From: Amylostereum areolatum
Taxonomy: Eukaryota > Basidiomycota > Agaricomycetes > Russulales > Stereaceae
Direction: 5' to 3'
Length of the DNA: 64,000 bases
Assembly (NCBI GenBank): GCA_012932865.1
Contig: SAXG01000032.1
Coordinates: forward strand, 372,001 to 436,000
Below the pieces are notes generated by a model. The model had not been told where the DNA came from, did not search any database, and saw only the letters and a program-made list of their open reading frames with translations. The translations under genes and the position numbers were made by a program. This document shows, in pieces, positions 33,241 through 43,491 of the stretch (position 1 is its first letter; each line of letters begins with the position of its first letter).

Positions 33241-34351
33241 ATGGTACGCCGCGTCTCGGATCGCCATGATACGCCTTATTGACGTTCATTCAATGGGTAC
33301 AGACCACCCTTTACACTTTCCACCTCTCTGTCTGGTGTGCCGCCGCCGAGCTTGCAGTGTACGTCCCCAGGGCCCATGCGACCTGTCCATCGTATTTAGC
33401 TAAACAACCCATTCGGACCAGTGGCGAGCTCGGGTTGACTGACAAGATCACGAAGAAGTCGATCGATGTCGTCAATGCGGAGAACTTGTCTCCGGACTAC
33501 TTCAAGATCGTGCGTCGTCCCATGCTCCATTCACCACTGCTGGGCTGACTGGCAGGACAGAATCCCAGCGCTACGGTGCCAGCGCTGTCCGCCGAGGGTA
33601 CGGTATACACCAACACGACCGATGTGGTCGACTACCTCGTGAAGATCGCGCCCGTCAAAGTTGCCCCCCGTACGGAGTTCACCAAGGTCGCCCATGACGA
33701 CGCACACGAACCCAACTTCCTGTTCGTTGGTGTGGTGCGTTTGTAACTTGACCTGCCATCGCTTGACAAGATGCTGAGATGTCGACATCGTTTAGCGTAA
33801 TGAAGCGGACGCCACCGCAAAGGCCGCAGGTTTCCCCAAGATCCTCATCGAGACTCGTACGCATCCGTCGTCGCCTGCTTTCTCTCACACACTCTCTTAT
33901 CCTGCGACCAGGTGCCACAAACGCCAAGACGTTCCTCCCCCTCCCCGAGGCCGCGCCCTTCAAGGAGACCCTCGAGAAGCGCATCCAAGGCATGGAGGGC
34001 CTTCTCTCCGTCTACAACGGCACCGCGCCCGCCGAGGTCAAGGCGCACATCTTCGCCGCTTCACAAGCCAACTTCGACGCGACTCGTAAGTTCCTCTACG
34101 AGACGCTCCCCGCCACTCTCGGCGCGGGTCCCTTCCTTGCGGGTGCGACTCCCGGCGAGGACGATTTCCACGTCGCGTGCCTGCTGTTCCACGCTGGTGC
34201 CTGCGCGGGTGCAGCCAAGGCCTCCGATGGTCTCGCCGCGTTCGAGAAGTGGTTCGGCGCGCCGGTCGACCCCAAGGTCGTCGCGCTGTGGGACGCGTGG
34301 ACGTCGCGCGAGAGCTGGAAGGCTGTGTATCCCGATGGCGCACTTCACTGA
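33241..34351 (+). CDS. Glutathione S-transferase-like protein
   Basis: The first exon is only the ATG at 33241, followed at once by an intron ending TGGGTACAG at about 33300. The thioredoxin-fold half starts TTLYTFHLSVWCAAAELAV and, across introns, reads GELGLTDKITKKSIDVVNAE, INPSATVPAL and DVVDYLVKIAP, the usual glutathione-site region with a cis-proline (TVPAL). The helical C-terminal half includes KRIQGMEGLLSVYNGTAPA, FLAGATPGEDDFHVACLL and ends AVYPDGALH. About five short introns interrupt it. It probably conjugates glutathione to toxic or oxidised compounds. The subclass was not determined. It ends 257 bp from the convergent F-box fragment. Confidence 0.85.
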
Positions 34352-34608
34352 ACAAGCATTGAAACAATGTATTTGCTGGGTTTGCTGGGTTGTAAATAGA
34401 CAAGCTGTGTATTCGTATTTGTACCGGGATGACAATAGATCGTTGTAGACGTCCGAAGCCAGTCGCGTAGTACTTATTACTTTATATGACATTCAAATTG
34501 CCTTCCGCGCTGGCATGTCTGCTCGGAGTACCATCTCGAATGTCTACCTGCGCTGTTCGCCCAACCTTCGTCCCCAGCATACATATCGTCTCGGAAGCCG
34601 CCGGAGTC
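34352..34608. other. Intergenic between convergent genes
   Basis: This 257-base gap must contain both 3' ends; nothing else was seen. Confidence 0.4.
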
Positions 34609-36178
34609 TCAGTTGTATACCCCGGTAAATGTGCAAAATGCCAAACGGTCTTCCTCTTCCTCGTCAAGATCCTCTTCGAGGTGTTCGACATGCACGATCT
34701 CCGACAGCTTCTTCTCCATGTGAAGCGGTACGGCGCAACCGATGAACAGGAGACCATCCAGGGCTTCTGCGCCCGCCGAGGCCCGCTCGTTCAGCCTGGA
34801 AACCAAACCGCCCCAGAAAGCGTCCTGCACGGGCTCTGGCTCGTCCATCAACTCGATCCACGAAAGCGTCAGTACGCTCAGTTCGGGGAAAAACAACCCG
34901 CTTGGTGTATTGGAAGCAGGATGGAGATCGGAGGACGTGCGCGCGGCGATCACTTGCGAGAGGGACTTTCCGGCGAGCTCGCCGCCGTGCACACAAAGTG
35001 CGTGCGTCGCGCGGGCGAAGTACGTCGTCCAATGCTCAGGACTCCACACCATGCTCGTCACGCGGACGACCTCCAGACTTTCCACATATGGCTTCACGGC
35101 GTCACAGAACTTCTCGATGGTGGGCAGATGCGTGTCACCGGGCGACTCGGGCCAGGAGAAGCTGAGGTTCAACACAGCCTCCCGGTCATAAAGTCCAAGG
35201 TCGTATTCGTGGGCCCTTGCCCGTATCTCGAGCGAAGACATGGATGGGAAGTGGGAGAGAGAGAACTTGCTGAGATGGAGACCGGCTCGATTGGCTTGGA
35301 AGAGGTAGGCAGACACCCTCGGGAGGATGGTGCAGCACTCGGCGCCGGTGTCGTCGGTGGAGGAACAAGTCAAGGTGAGGGAAGTGCTGGATGGCGTGTC
35401 GAGGATCCTGAACAGCGCTTTGCATTCTTGGAAGGACCCGGATATTCCGAGATCTGTGAGGAGAGGAAGACTGATGGCGTGGCTCGCGGGGAACGAGACG
35501 AGGTCTGGGGGGAAACAATACGAGAGTCTGAGTGATGTAAGAGCGGGCATGGCTTGTAGAGAGAGAATGAGATCGGCTGCAGAGCCGAAAGTCAAGGACG
35601 CCGTGTGGTGCTCTTTGAGTGACATCTCCAGGTTTGTGAGGTTCCGCAGGAGGGGGGATGTCCATGGGAGGAAACATCCCTGTAGCTCTACCGAACGGAG
35701 CTTCGGCGCGTTCTCAGAGAGAAAGCTTGGGCTGAGCGTGATCGAGCGGCCGTCGTCGGAATCATTGTCCTCTTTCTGGTGGGCGCGTACCGTGATTGCC
35801 AGGGCCTCCATGGTCGGAGCAGGGATATCGGAACACGACGCGACAACCGGGTGGATGTCGCAGGAGCATCCTGTTACGGACATCTGTCGGAAGTGGTGCA
35901 GGTGGGCGGAGATGAGCGACGCCAGGTCGTTTATCTGCGCCGGGGACAGTTTGCGGAGCGACGCGCCGTCGCCATCGCATGGGCAGTAGTTGTAGAGGGA
36001 AATATAAACAGGGGCCGCCCTGGACCGTGCCAATGCTGTACGCGCCCATTGCACGCTGTCTATGATGTCGATCGTCGTCCACAGGCTGGCGTGGTTCAGC
36101 GTCACCTGACGCCAGAGACGACAGACGTGCAAAAGAGTTATAACGCGACGTGCGTCCCCCCTCACTGGCACGGTGTAA
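34609..36178 (-). pseudogene. F-box gene 4, 3' part (5'-truncated)
   Basis: An open frame of 520 codons begins at a GTG (36171), with no ATG until well inside, so this is not a complete gene. It starts in the second half of the F-box (VITLLHVCRLWRQVTLNH then SLWTTIDII) and lacks the first helix. The remainder parallels F-box protein 1 closely: PKLRSVELQGCFLPWTSPLL, LRNLTNLEMSLKEHH, SLQAMPAL, CFPPDLVS and CKALFRILDTPS. It ends with an acidic tail near EEDLDEEEEDR. The missing 5' part matches the minus-strand segment at about 49590-50110. The simplest reading is one gene split by the 13.4-kb insertion between them. Confidence 0.75.
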
Positions 36179-36193
36179 CATCAGGAGCGTGAG
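36179..36193 (+). repeat. Left terminal inverted-repeat candidate
   Basis: CATCAGGAGCGTGAG at the junction with the F-box 3' part. It matches the right end in inverted orientation apart from a 3-base insertion there. Confidence 0.5.
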
Positions 36194-37219
36194 TGAAAAA
36201 CGATAATGTTTCTATAATGCTAGATAATGCCTTACCATGACTACAGTCAATACCATACATACCATTCTGATATAGCCGTAGGTAAGGCGAGATAAATGTG
36301 GGCAGAGATTGTGTACTTAGCCAACTGTAGATGTTAGTGAGATTTGGCCAATTGGTGGCCAAGAACAATCAGAAAGATGGAGCATTGCCATCAAGTTGTA
36401 AGAAAAAGAATGTCTACCTAGAATTATAATTATGGGTACTATTGGCGATCACTGCAATCTGTACAATAGATCCAGATATTGGGATCTTCCGGTCATGAAG
36501 TGGTCATCTCTGCAATGTATACCTGGGCTTGTATACCTAGCTACACATTGTCGACGATGCCATCACTAACAGGGTTGTATATTAGGGCCTTGAGTTGGTC
36601 TGGGCTCTCACATAGATGAGTGTGGGCCATGTGTTGCCCATCAATGGAAGAATGATAGATTTGGAGCGTCGCTTGTGCATTAAAAGCACAATGGTATATC
36701 TGCTCCATGAATCCCAGGCTGGTTTATATGGGCCGACACAGTACCTAATCTACCATAATTGTTGCAATGGCCCACATGTGTACCTAAACTATCATATTGA
36801 CTCCAGTGCCCCATGCATTTGGCATCTTTGACAATCTGGCTGGTATGGACCATGTTTGCCAGCATGGGAGGTATGAGCCTGAGCTGGGCCATATCGACCT
36901 TCATGGTCAAAATGGCCCCTTGTGGGGACATATCAACCTGCAGTATGGACATGGGCCATCACTTGGCCATCGTGGCCTGATTTCACCATTATTGATGTTT
37001 GTGCCCAATGCGTGCACCATCCTATCATTATTGGTACTCATGTGCAAGGATTACCAGAATGGTATCTGTGCTCAAGCTCTGCACAAGAAAGGTTCCAAAA
37101 GAATTGGTTTGTAGCGCTCACAAATCACACTGGATGCAGTTCAAACAGCAGAATTATGACATTATATGTGGGTATATACAGTATACAGAACGATGCGAAG
37201 ATAAAGTGGGACGGACTGC
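36194..37219. other. AT-rich left subterminal region of the element
   Basis: About 1 kb with no gene. It is much more AT-rich than the flanks and contains eleven GGCC-centred words (TGGCCA, GGGCCA and similar) between about 36345 and 36990, which could be transposase binding sites. Confidence 0.45.
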
Positions 37220-38712
37220 CTACGATGCCGCCGTCGCCTGCGAAGAACGCGCGCCGGTACGAGCGCTCGCCCGTGAGGTGGTGGTCGATGTCGTGTTTGC
37301 CGGGTTGGCGAGCGCCTTCCGTCGAGCACGTAGCCGGGCGAGCGCACAGTTGGGGTCCATGCCCTTCGGTTTGTCGGACAAGCCCGCAAAAACCTGGCTG
37401 GAACAGAAGACATCCATCAGTACGCGTCCGATTACGAAAATAAACGAAGAACTCACCGGTTCCACCATGCAAGCAGTGCCTGTACCTCCTCTCTCTCCTC
37501 GGGGTCCTCGAGAAGGTCCAATACGCTGTGATAGAAACGCTCGGAATCCGTCATGCTGTCGGTGCGCGAGAAAGTGTTGGCACAATGTAAAGCAAACCGA
37601 GCCTGCATCTGAGTGAGCATCGTCGTTCATGAGCGTGCTGGTCGACATACCTGTGTCGCGACATACGCGATGGATGCCTTCGTCACGCGCACCATACCAT
37701 GAAGGCGTGCGTTACCGGAGCGTGTGGCCCTCCCAGCCACTTCGACGGAGCTAGGGGACGTGAATATGTGCTTGAACGTCTGAGGAAACTCGTTAGCGCG
37801 TGCGAGTATCACCGAGCCACAACATACGTACCCATACGAGTATCTCCCCTTTGAGGAGACCGTCCCAAGGGTTTTCGGGGTTATACTTCGACTTGGCGTA
37901 CAGGAAGACGGGCCATTGATCGCCAGTCGGGGAGATTTCGCCCGTCTTGAGGCGGCGGCGGACGCTTGAGGTGAAGACATCAGCCAGTCATATCACAGGA
38001 GAGCGAAGACGACGGCTTACTCTGGATCAGACCAGTCGTAGCCAGTGGGACACAGAAGGCGGCCGGTCGTGTCGTGGTTGAACCCTCGTTCGGACTTGTT
38101 GTTGCGTGCGATGGGCGGGTTGAGGGACTGGCCGAGGGGCGCGATCCAGTCCAGAATCGGCCCCTTGAGGCTCTTGGTGTTGTCGGCGCGCGCACCCTGG
38201 ACCCCTTTCTGAATCTGTTCAGAAACAGACGTTTGAGGGTCATGCTGTGGTGAGGTGAAGAACAACGCACCTGATCTGCAATAAACTGCAGGTCCTCATG
38301 CGCGTTGTCTTCGAAAATCCGCTCGCGGACACCAGGGATCGTGTGCAGAAGCATGTCGAATACACGATGTTCGCGCTGTTCCCTGTGGAGACGAGGTTAA
38401 GCAATGGTGAGGAAGAAGAAAGGAAACGTACTCGGCCGAGAGGTCGGCGAGGTCTATCTCCTCATTGTCCATCTGGGCCTGGCGCACGATGCCATTGTTG
38501 AGGAGGGCATTGATAGAGCACAAGGCGAAAACGGTGCGTCCAAAATGACGGCCGGCGGAAACGAAAGGACTGGACCTGGACCTAGACACGTGGTCAGTTC
38601 GGATACAACCGTAGAAGCAAAAGGACCAAACTTACATCTTCTTTCGGGGCCCAGATTGAAGGGCGTCATCGGCGTCTCGGCGACGAACACCTAAGCAAGA
38701 CTGCGTGCTCAT
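37220..38712 (-). CDS. DUF6698-type protein (element cargo)
   Basis: The ATG at 38712 gives MSTQSCLGVRRRDADDALQS, and an intron from 38635 down joins it to MSRSSPFVSAGRHFGRTVFA. Exons then read EEIDLADLSAEEQREHRVFD, MLLHTIPGVRERIFED, QIQKGVQGARADNTKSLKG, RGFNHDTTGRLLCPTGYDW, WPVFLYAKSKYNPENPWDG, TFKHIFTSPSSVEV, RATRSGNARLHGMVRVTKAS, MTDSERFYHSVLDLLED and LLAWWNRQVF. This order is that of the basidiomycete DUF6698 family, whose function is unknown. The tail is Ala/Thr/Ser/Arg-rich. All junctions followed keep frame, so the gene appears intact. It diverges from the TET/JBP gene across a 506-bp shared upstream region. Confidence 0.8.
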
Positions 38713-39218
38713 GTGGACAGGTATAGAGGTAAGGAAGAGGGAGGACAAAAAAAGCAAGGCTCTTGGGGGGAGGGGGGGCGGGTGGTGCATTTCCCCCATT
38801 TTTTGCGCGACTTATAAACTCGAAAAGGTAAAAGTATCTCTCGGCCAAATATTTGGATCAAACTGGCATGCCCAACCCGGCGCCATCCGGCCGAACGTTC
38901 TGGACCGAACACGATCACGTGCACATTGTTTATGCACGACGGTGAAGTTCAAAAGTTGGTGAACATTTCCTCTGTTCACCCTTCCACGTACGACCAGGTC
39001 GTTCCCGTGCAATCTAGTCTTTTGAGGTCTGTAATTTATTTTTTTACTCCCCCGCCCCACCCACCGGCCTTGTACGCGGTCGTTCCCAACCCTCCTGGCT
39101 GATGGCACCGTCTTGTACGCGGTCGTTCCCGACCCTCCTGACGCGTTTTTCTTTCGATCACTCCTCGCTTGACGCGCCCTTCTCACTGCATGTTCTTAAT
39201 CCAGGCCTTTAAAGTAGC
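38713..39218. promoter_or_regulatory. Bidirectional promoter region, DUF6698 / TET-JBP
   Basis: The two genes start at 38712 (-) and 39219 (+). The region contains TTTATAAGT on the minus strand near 38811-38819, a CACGTG near 38916, and a 29-bp direct repeat. Co-regulation of the two cargo genes is an inference from this layout. Confidence 0.5.
39069..39140. repeat. 29-bp direct repeat in the shared promoter
   Basis: CTTGTACGCGGTCGTTCCC plus ten more bases occurs at 39069-39097 and 39112-39140 with a single A/G difference. A partial third copy of GGTCGTTCCC lies at about 38997. The spacing suggests a regulatory binding site. Confidence 0.75.
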
Positions 39219-40837
39219 ATGCAAGCTGCCGGCCGCAGAGTACGTACGAATTTCCTCATCTCAACTGTGTCTGTGCTTACAGTAGACGGTAGCTTCGCTC
39301 GGCCAAAGAATACTCGCCGTATTCTTTGGCATACCAGTCGTCCGAGTTCGACCTGGCGCAGGCGCTGGCTGCGTCGATGTCAATGGACACCGCCGTCGAC
39401 GCAGACGCGCCCGAGGACGATGAATCCGTCTACGCGCCCTTGGCCGAGCCGCCCGCTGCCGCCCGGTCACGCGCCGCCGCCTCCGAGTCGCGCGAAGCCA
39501 CGCGCCCGCCTCGACTTGCCCCCTACCCCGACCTCCGCCGCACTCCCACCAACTTAACGCCTCAAGGAGAACGCAATCGAAGACGAATGCAGGCCAGGCG
39601 CTCAAAAGCCAAGCAATCCGGCGAGCCTTCGTACGCAGAAGAGCGCCATGCGAACGTTGATGTCGCGATCAAGTGCAACACGGCGTTCACCCTCGAGTCG
39701 TCGTCGATGGCCTCCACGGCATACATCGGGAAGTCTGGTGGGAAGGAGTGCGGCAAGCGGCGCATGATAACGGTGCAGGGGGCGTTAGAGAAGGGTGCCC
39801 AGCTGGTGAAGTGGGATGGGAGGTGCGTACTTGCCAGCCATACCCTCTGATGGTTCGCGTGCTGACGGGCCCTGCTACCAGCGATTCAGTCGGGCTGTAC
39901 GATTGCAAGGGGTATCTTTCCGTCGTCGGAATCCCAATCCCGAAGGACGACCCAACGTACATCGATGGCGTGAAGAGTGCGAGTGGGGCGCTCTTGGACC
40001 TGGCGATGTCGTGCGAGTACCTCCCGGATCAACGCCTTCATCGACGAGGGAAGTACCCCTCCATCTCCACTGGGGCATCGATGGGCACAGGAAGATCGGC
40101 GTGTACCCAATCCCTCGCCACGCTTCGCTGTGCTGATGCTGCATCTAGGAGCCGGGGATGATCAAGCAGGCGACGCCTGAACAAGAGAAGGCTGCTCAAT
40201 GGCTTACCGAGCACCCCGCGTTCGAGCGCATTGTGGGCCATACAACGAGTACGTTTTCCCCCTGGTGTTGATGGCCGCTGGCGGTGTTAAGCCATTCCTA
40301 GCCTCCCTCAAGGCGGTGGCTCCCGGACTCCATGGACACATTAAGGACCTGGTCGACGATGTCCTGGCGAAGAACCCGTCGTTGAAGAAGCCCTTCAAAA
40401 CGGGCATTTACCCAGCGTGCACCTTCAACGTGGGCCCCCGGGTCGTCACCTATATCCACAAAGACAACATGAACCTGCCGTACGGGTGGTGCGCGGTGAC
40501 TGCGCTCGGCGACTACGACCCCGAGCAGGGCGTCCACCTCTACCTGCAGGACCTCAACGTCCTTCTGGAGTTTCCACCAGGCTGCACAGTATTCCTACCA
40601 TCCGCCGTGATGGCGCATGGGAATACCCCTGTTCAACCGCACGAGACCCGACACTCGTTCACCCAGTACTGTGCAGGGGGACTTGCTCGCTGGCGCGATT
40701 TTGGCCATCAGTTGGAGGAGAGCGCTACGAAGCGCGATGGTGGGGTGCTAGCTGCAAAGGTCGCGGCAGAGGCCCCAGAGAGGTTGCATGCAGCGCTGGC
40801 CTTGGTGCCCCGACTGCCGCCGCTGGCTCAAGCCTGA
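39219..40837 (+). CDS. TET/JBP-family 2OG-Fe(II) dioxygenase (element cargo)
   Basis: The catalytic domain in the last exon has the double-stranded beta-helix residues of the family. The iron ligands are HKD in RVVTYIHKDNMNLPYGWC and the distal His in SAVMAHGNTPVQP. The 2-oxoglutarate Arg is in ETRHSFTQYCAGGLARW. Upstream are LHRRGKYPSISTGASMGTG and EKAAQWLTEHPAFERIVGH. Such enzymes oxidise methylpyrimidines in DNA. The proposed start is the ATG at 39219, with an intron 39240-39337 joining MQAAGRR to SSEFDLAQALAASMSM; a later ATG is possible. Two single-base shifts, near 40091 and 40242, break the frame, each beside a short A run, so the copy is either decayed or affected by sequence error. 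Further introns lie near 39822-39882 and 40100-40148. Confidence 0.82.
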
Positions 40838-41093
40838 CTGACGAGACCCCGTAGGTTCGCCGGTAGTGCCCTATATTTCACATGTCCATTCAGCTTTGAT
40901 ATCATCATAGCGTGAATCAATAAAACTGAGCTTGCAAATAGTAATCAGCAGTGAGTGGATGAAAGTGAAGAAAGAAATTGTACACAACATGATTCATTCT
41001 CAGAGAATATGGTAGCAAATACATGATCATGATCACGAGAAGGCAGTAGCTGCCGCGTACGCATTGGGCCCAACGGCAGGCTGTTGCAGTGGC
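40838..41093. other. Intergenic between convergent cargo genes
   Basis: AT-rich 256-base gap containing both 3' ends; an AATAAAA motif at about 40918 may belong to the TET/JBP transcript. Confidence 0.4.
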
Positions 41094-42540
41094 TCAAAAT
41101 TCAAGAGGCGTCTCAATGAGCGGAGCAGTGGGGGTGTTGTTAACATGCTGGTACGAAAAGATGATGTGATTGTGCATCCAAGTCAGATGTATGTTCTGAG
41201 AAGTCAGAGAGACATGCAAGACTCACCGGGGCCCACAGCGACCTCAACGCTGTCATAAAATGAGCACGATGCTCGCTGCCGACAGGGTAGAAGACGTTGA
41301 AGACGTCGAGGAGTTCGCGGCGCAGGGTCTCGATGTACGCAGGGGTGAGGGTTGGAGCAGCAGGGCGGGGCGACGGAAGCGACTCCCAGTACAGCTTCTG
41401 GAGGTCAAATTCGACCTGTTGGCGAATGCATATTAGGAAGGTGTACGATGAGCGAAGTCGTAAAGGGGGGAGACGTACGATGGCTGCCGAGTAGAGATAA
41501 GCACCTAACATCTCGACTTGAGGGTTGCCGAAATAGTTGGCCCAGATCCAGGGCCGTCGCCCAACCGAGTTGACGTTCTGTAGCCAGTACAGATGCAAAA
41601 CATTTCGGGCGAGGTAGGCGTCGCACGCACGCCACGGCTATATCGGCACATATCAACTTTGTGGCTACAAGCATGATGATGGATGTGACCTACCCCCAGA
41701 TGAAAGTGCGCGTGGTTGTCGAGCAACGCCAAGATCCTGAGGCGGTCGGGAACCCAGTGGCCGTTCTGCAAGGTGTACACCCGCATGATGAACGCGGGGG
41801 GACCGTTCGTCCACGTCAAGTAACCCGCTGATGCAGGGTTACGGAGCCGCACGCAGAGGTGATATGTCGCGCGAATGGTGGCTTGCAAGTGCATACGGAT
41901 CTGTGTACGGTGGTGTCGGTGAAATGCAATACAGATTCGAAACACTCAGGCTGGAGTGCTCACCCAGTTACGCCACCCTTCAATCCAGGCCGTCCGTCCA
42001 TGGCACGTCATCCACTCGAGATGCACTGTGAAGGTGGTGGATCAGTTGGAGGCTGTCGTCGGATGAGCATGGCGCGAAGCGGCACTTACACGCTAAGTTG
42101 AGACAATGATTCTGGCCGAGCACCTCGATCGGGGGTGCGCGATGAACGATCGCGTCCAGGAACGCAATCCATTCATTCAGGTTGCGAGGGATGCCAACGT
42201 CCACGACCTGCAGGCGCATGGCTTGGAGCGAGTAGGAGCGGGCGGCGTGAAGCCCGGCGCACAGAGTCCAACGCGCTGTACACGCGATGGTGGTCAGGGG
42301 GGGAGCGCAAAACAAGGAACGATGCTAGCTCACCCTTATCGTCGATTTCTTCAAGTGTGAATAGCTGAGGAGGGACGACTTGTGGGTCAACGTGCCCGAG
42401 GCCGAGCTGCTGTGCGAACTCGTCGGCGGAAATATCTTTCGGACATTCGTGTCAGCGACCAGCAATATGGAACTCGGACCAGGCTGGATGGACGGGGACT
42501 TACCAGATGATGCATCGGAATCGGAGCTGGTGTGCGACAT
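41094..42540 (-). CDS. Unrecognised multi-exon gene (element cargo)
   Basis: I do not recognise a named family. The start ATG at 42540 gives MSHTSSDSDASSG, with a donor at once after it. Exons joined by GT-AG introns read DISADEFAQQLGLGHVDPQ, SYSLQAMRLQVVDVGIPRNL, NEWIAFLDAIVHRAPPIEVL, LHLEWMTCHGRTAWIEGW, CVRLRNPASAGYLTWTNG, IMRVYTLQNGHWVPDRLRIL, LARNVLHLYWLQNVNSVGRR, PWIWANYFGNPQVEMLGAY and VEFDLQKLYWESLPSPRP, ending TAPLIETPLEF. The tryptophan-rich segments and intact splicing over seven or eight exons indicate a selected protein of about 340 residues. TATAAAAGG lies about 105 bp upstream. Its place between the TET/JBP gene and the transposase marks it as cargo. Confidence 0.7.
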
Positions 42541-42644
42541 TGAAGGCGGGGGGTGGGGGGCGGGTGAGGTGGCTGTCGTTCGAAATTGTCGCACTCCGAT
42601 CGAGCTTCGGGGGGCGAGATGATTTTGCGGCTTGAGACCTGCAT

Positions 42645-42653
42645 CCTTTTATA
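42645..42653 (-). promoter_or_regulatory. TATA box of the unrecognised cargo gene
   Basis: TATAAAAGG on the minus strand, about 105 bp upstream of the ATG at 42540. Confidence 0.55.
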
Positions 42654-43332
42654 CGTGGTCCGGCAGGGCAGATGGCATCCTTGAAGCATAGGCATCGGAG
42701 AAAAGAGGAGGAAAAGAGGGGGAAAAGAGGAGTCGTCAGTTGTGAGGCTGGATGAGCGAGAAGAACTCACCATGCGCACAGAAGTACCCCTTTTCCCCCC
42801 AGACAGACTGATGACCAGGCAGCCGTCTGGTGCTTCCTTAACAAAATGGGTACCGTCACGGAACAAATCTTCGAGCCATCGCTAAAGCGGGAAGGACGGG
42901 TGTCCAGTAGCGCGAACGGGGGAGATGGGTTGGACGATACACAGCCTACCCTTTTCATACCCACCATCGTGTCCATGCTGCGGTGCGGGAACCGCACTCC
43001 TATCGGCCCTATCCGAAGCGAAGATAGTCAGGTCAGAATTTATCGCAGGGGAGATCAACAGAAAGCCCACCAAACACAGAACACGAGACCATGTCGAAGG
43101 TACCCCAGGACCAGCCAAGAACGAGCATGCACGAGTTCGCAAGTTGATCTGGATGATTTGTTACCATCAGCGCGGGCCGAAGTCAATCATGATTTGCAGT
43201 GGTGAGTTGACAGACTGGGACCAGAGAAACTGAGATCGGACTCGAGAGGGGGCCGGTATTTGTTGAATGACCGTGTCACATGTGACACAAAGACTTAAGC
43301 CAGCAAGTATTTACAAACACGTGAGCAAAGCC

Positions 43333-43340
43333 TTATAAGG
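43333..43340 (+). promoter_or_regulatory. TATA-like box of the coiled-coil cargo gene
   Basis: TTATAAGG stands about 150 bp before the ATG at 43492 and just after an ACACGTGAG motif. Confidence 0.4.
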
Positions 43341-43491
43341 GCAGCAGGATCCGCGTGGCACCGGAGCTCTCTTCTTTTTCCACTTCTCTTTTCTTTCCTG
43401 ACCGCCGCCGACCTCCTGTCCATCCATCACTCAATCCTCTCTTCTCCAACCCCCGCACACCTGCCAGTCTACTCCATCTCTATCTCTCATC

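Larger units (their letters stand above)
42541..43491. other. 950-base divergent intergenic region
   Basis: It separates the unrecognised gene (-) from the coiled-coil gene (+). TATA motifs for both are listed separately. A 119-codon plus-strand frame (42846-43205, MGTVTEQIFEPSLKREGR) starts with ATG but has no further support. Confidence 0.4.

Noticed and set aside
34486..35535. 349-codon plus-strand open frame
   Set aside because: It lies antisense to the F-box 3' fragment, whose frame aligns with a paralogue; this frame resembles nothing.
36162..36368. 68-codon minus-strand ORF crossing the left element boundary
   Set aside because: It begins in AT-rich element DNA and ends in F-box flank out of frame; a chance reading across the junction.
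42846..43205. 119-codon plus-strand ORF in the element
   Set aside because: It starts with ATG but shows no motif, and a minus-strand frame across the same bases looks equally plausible.
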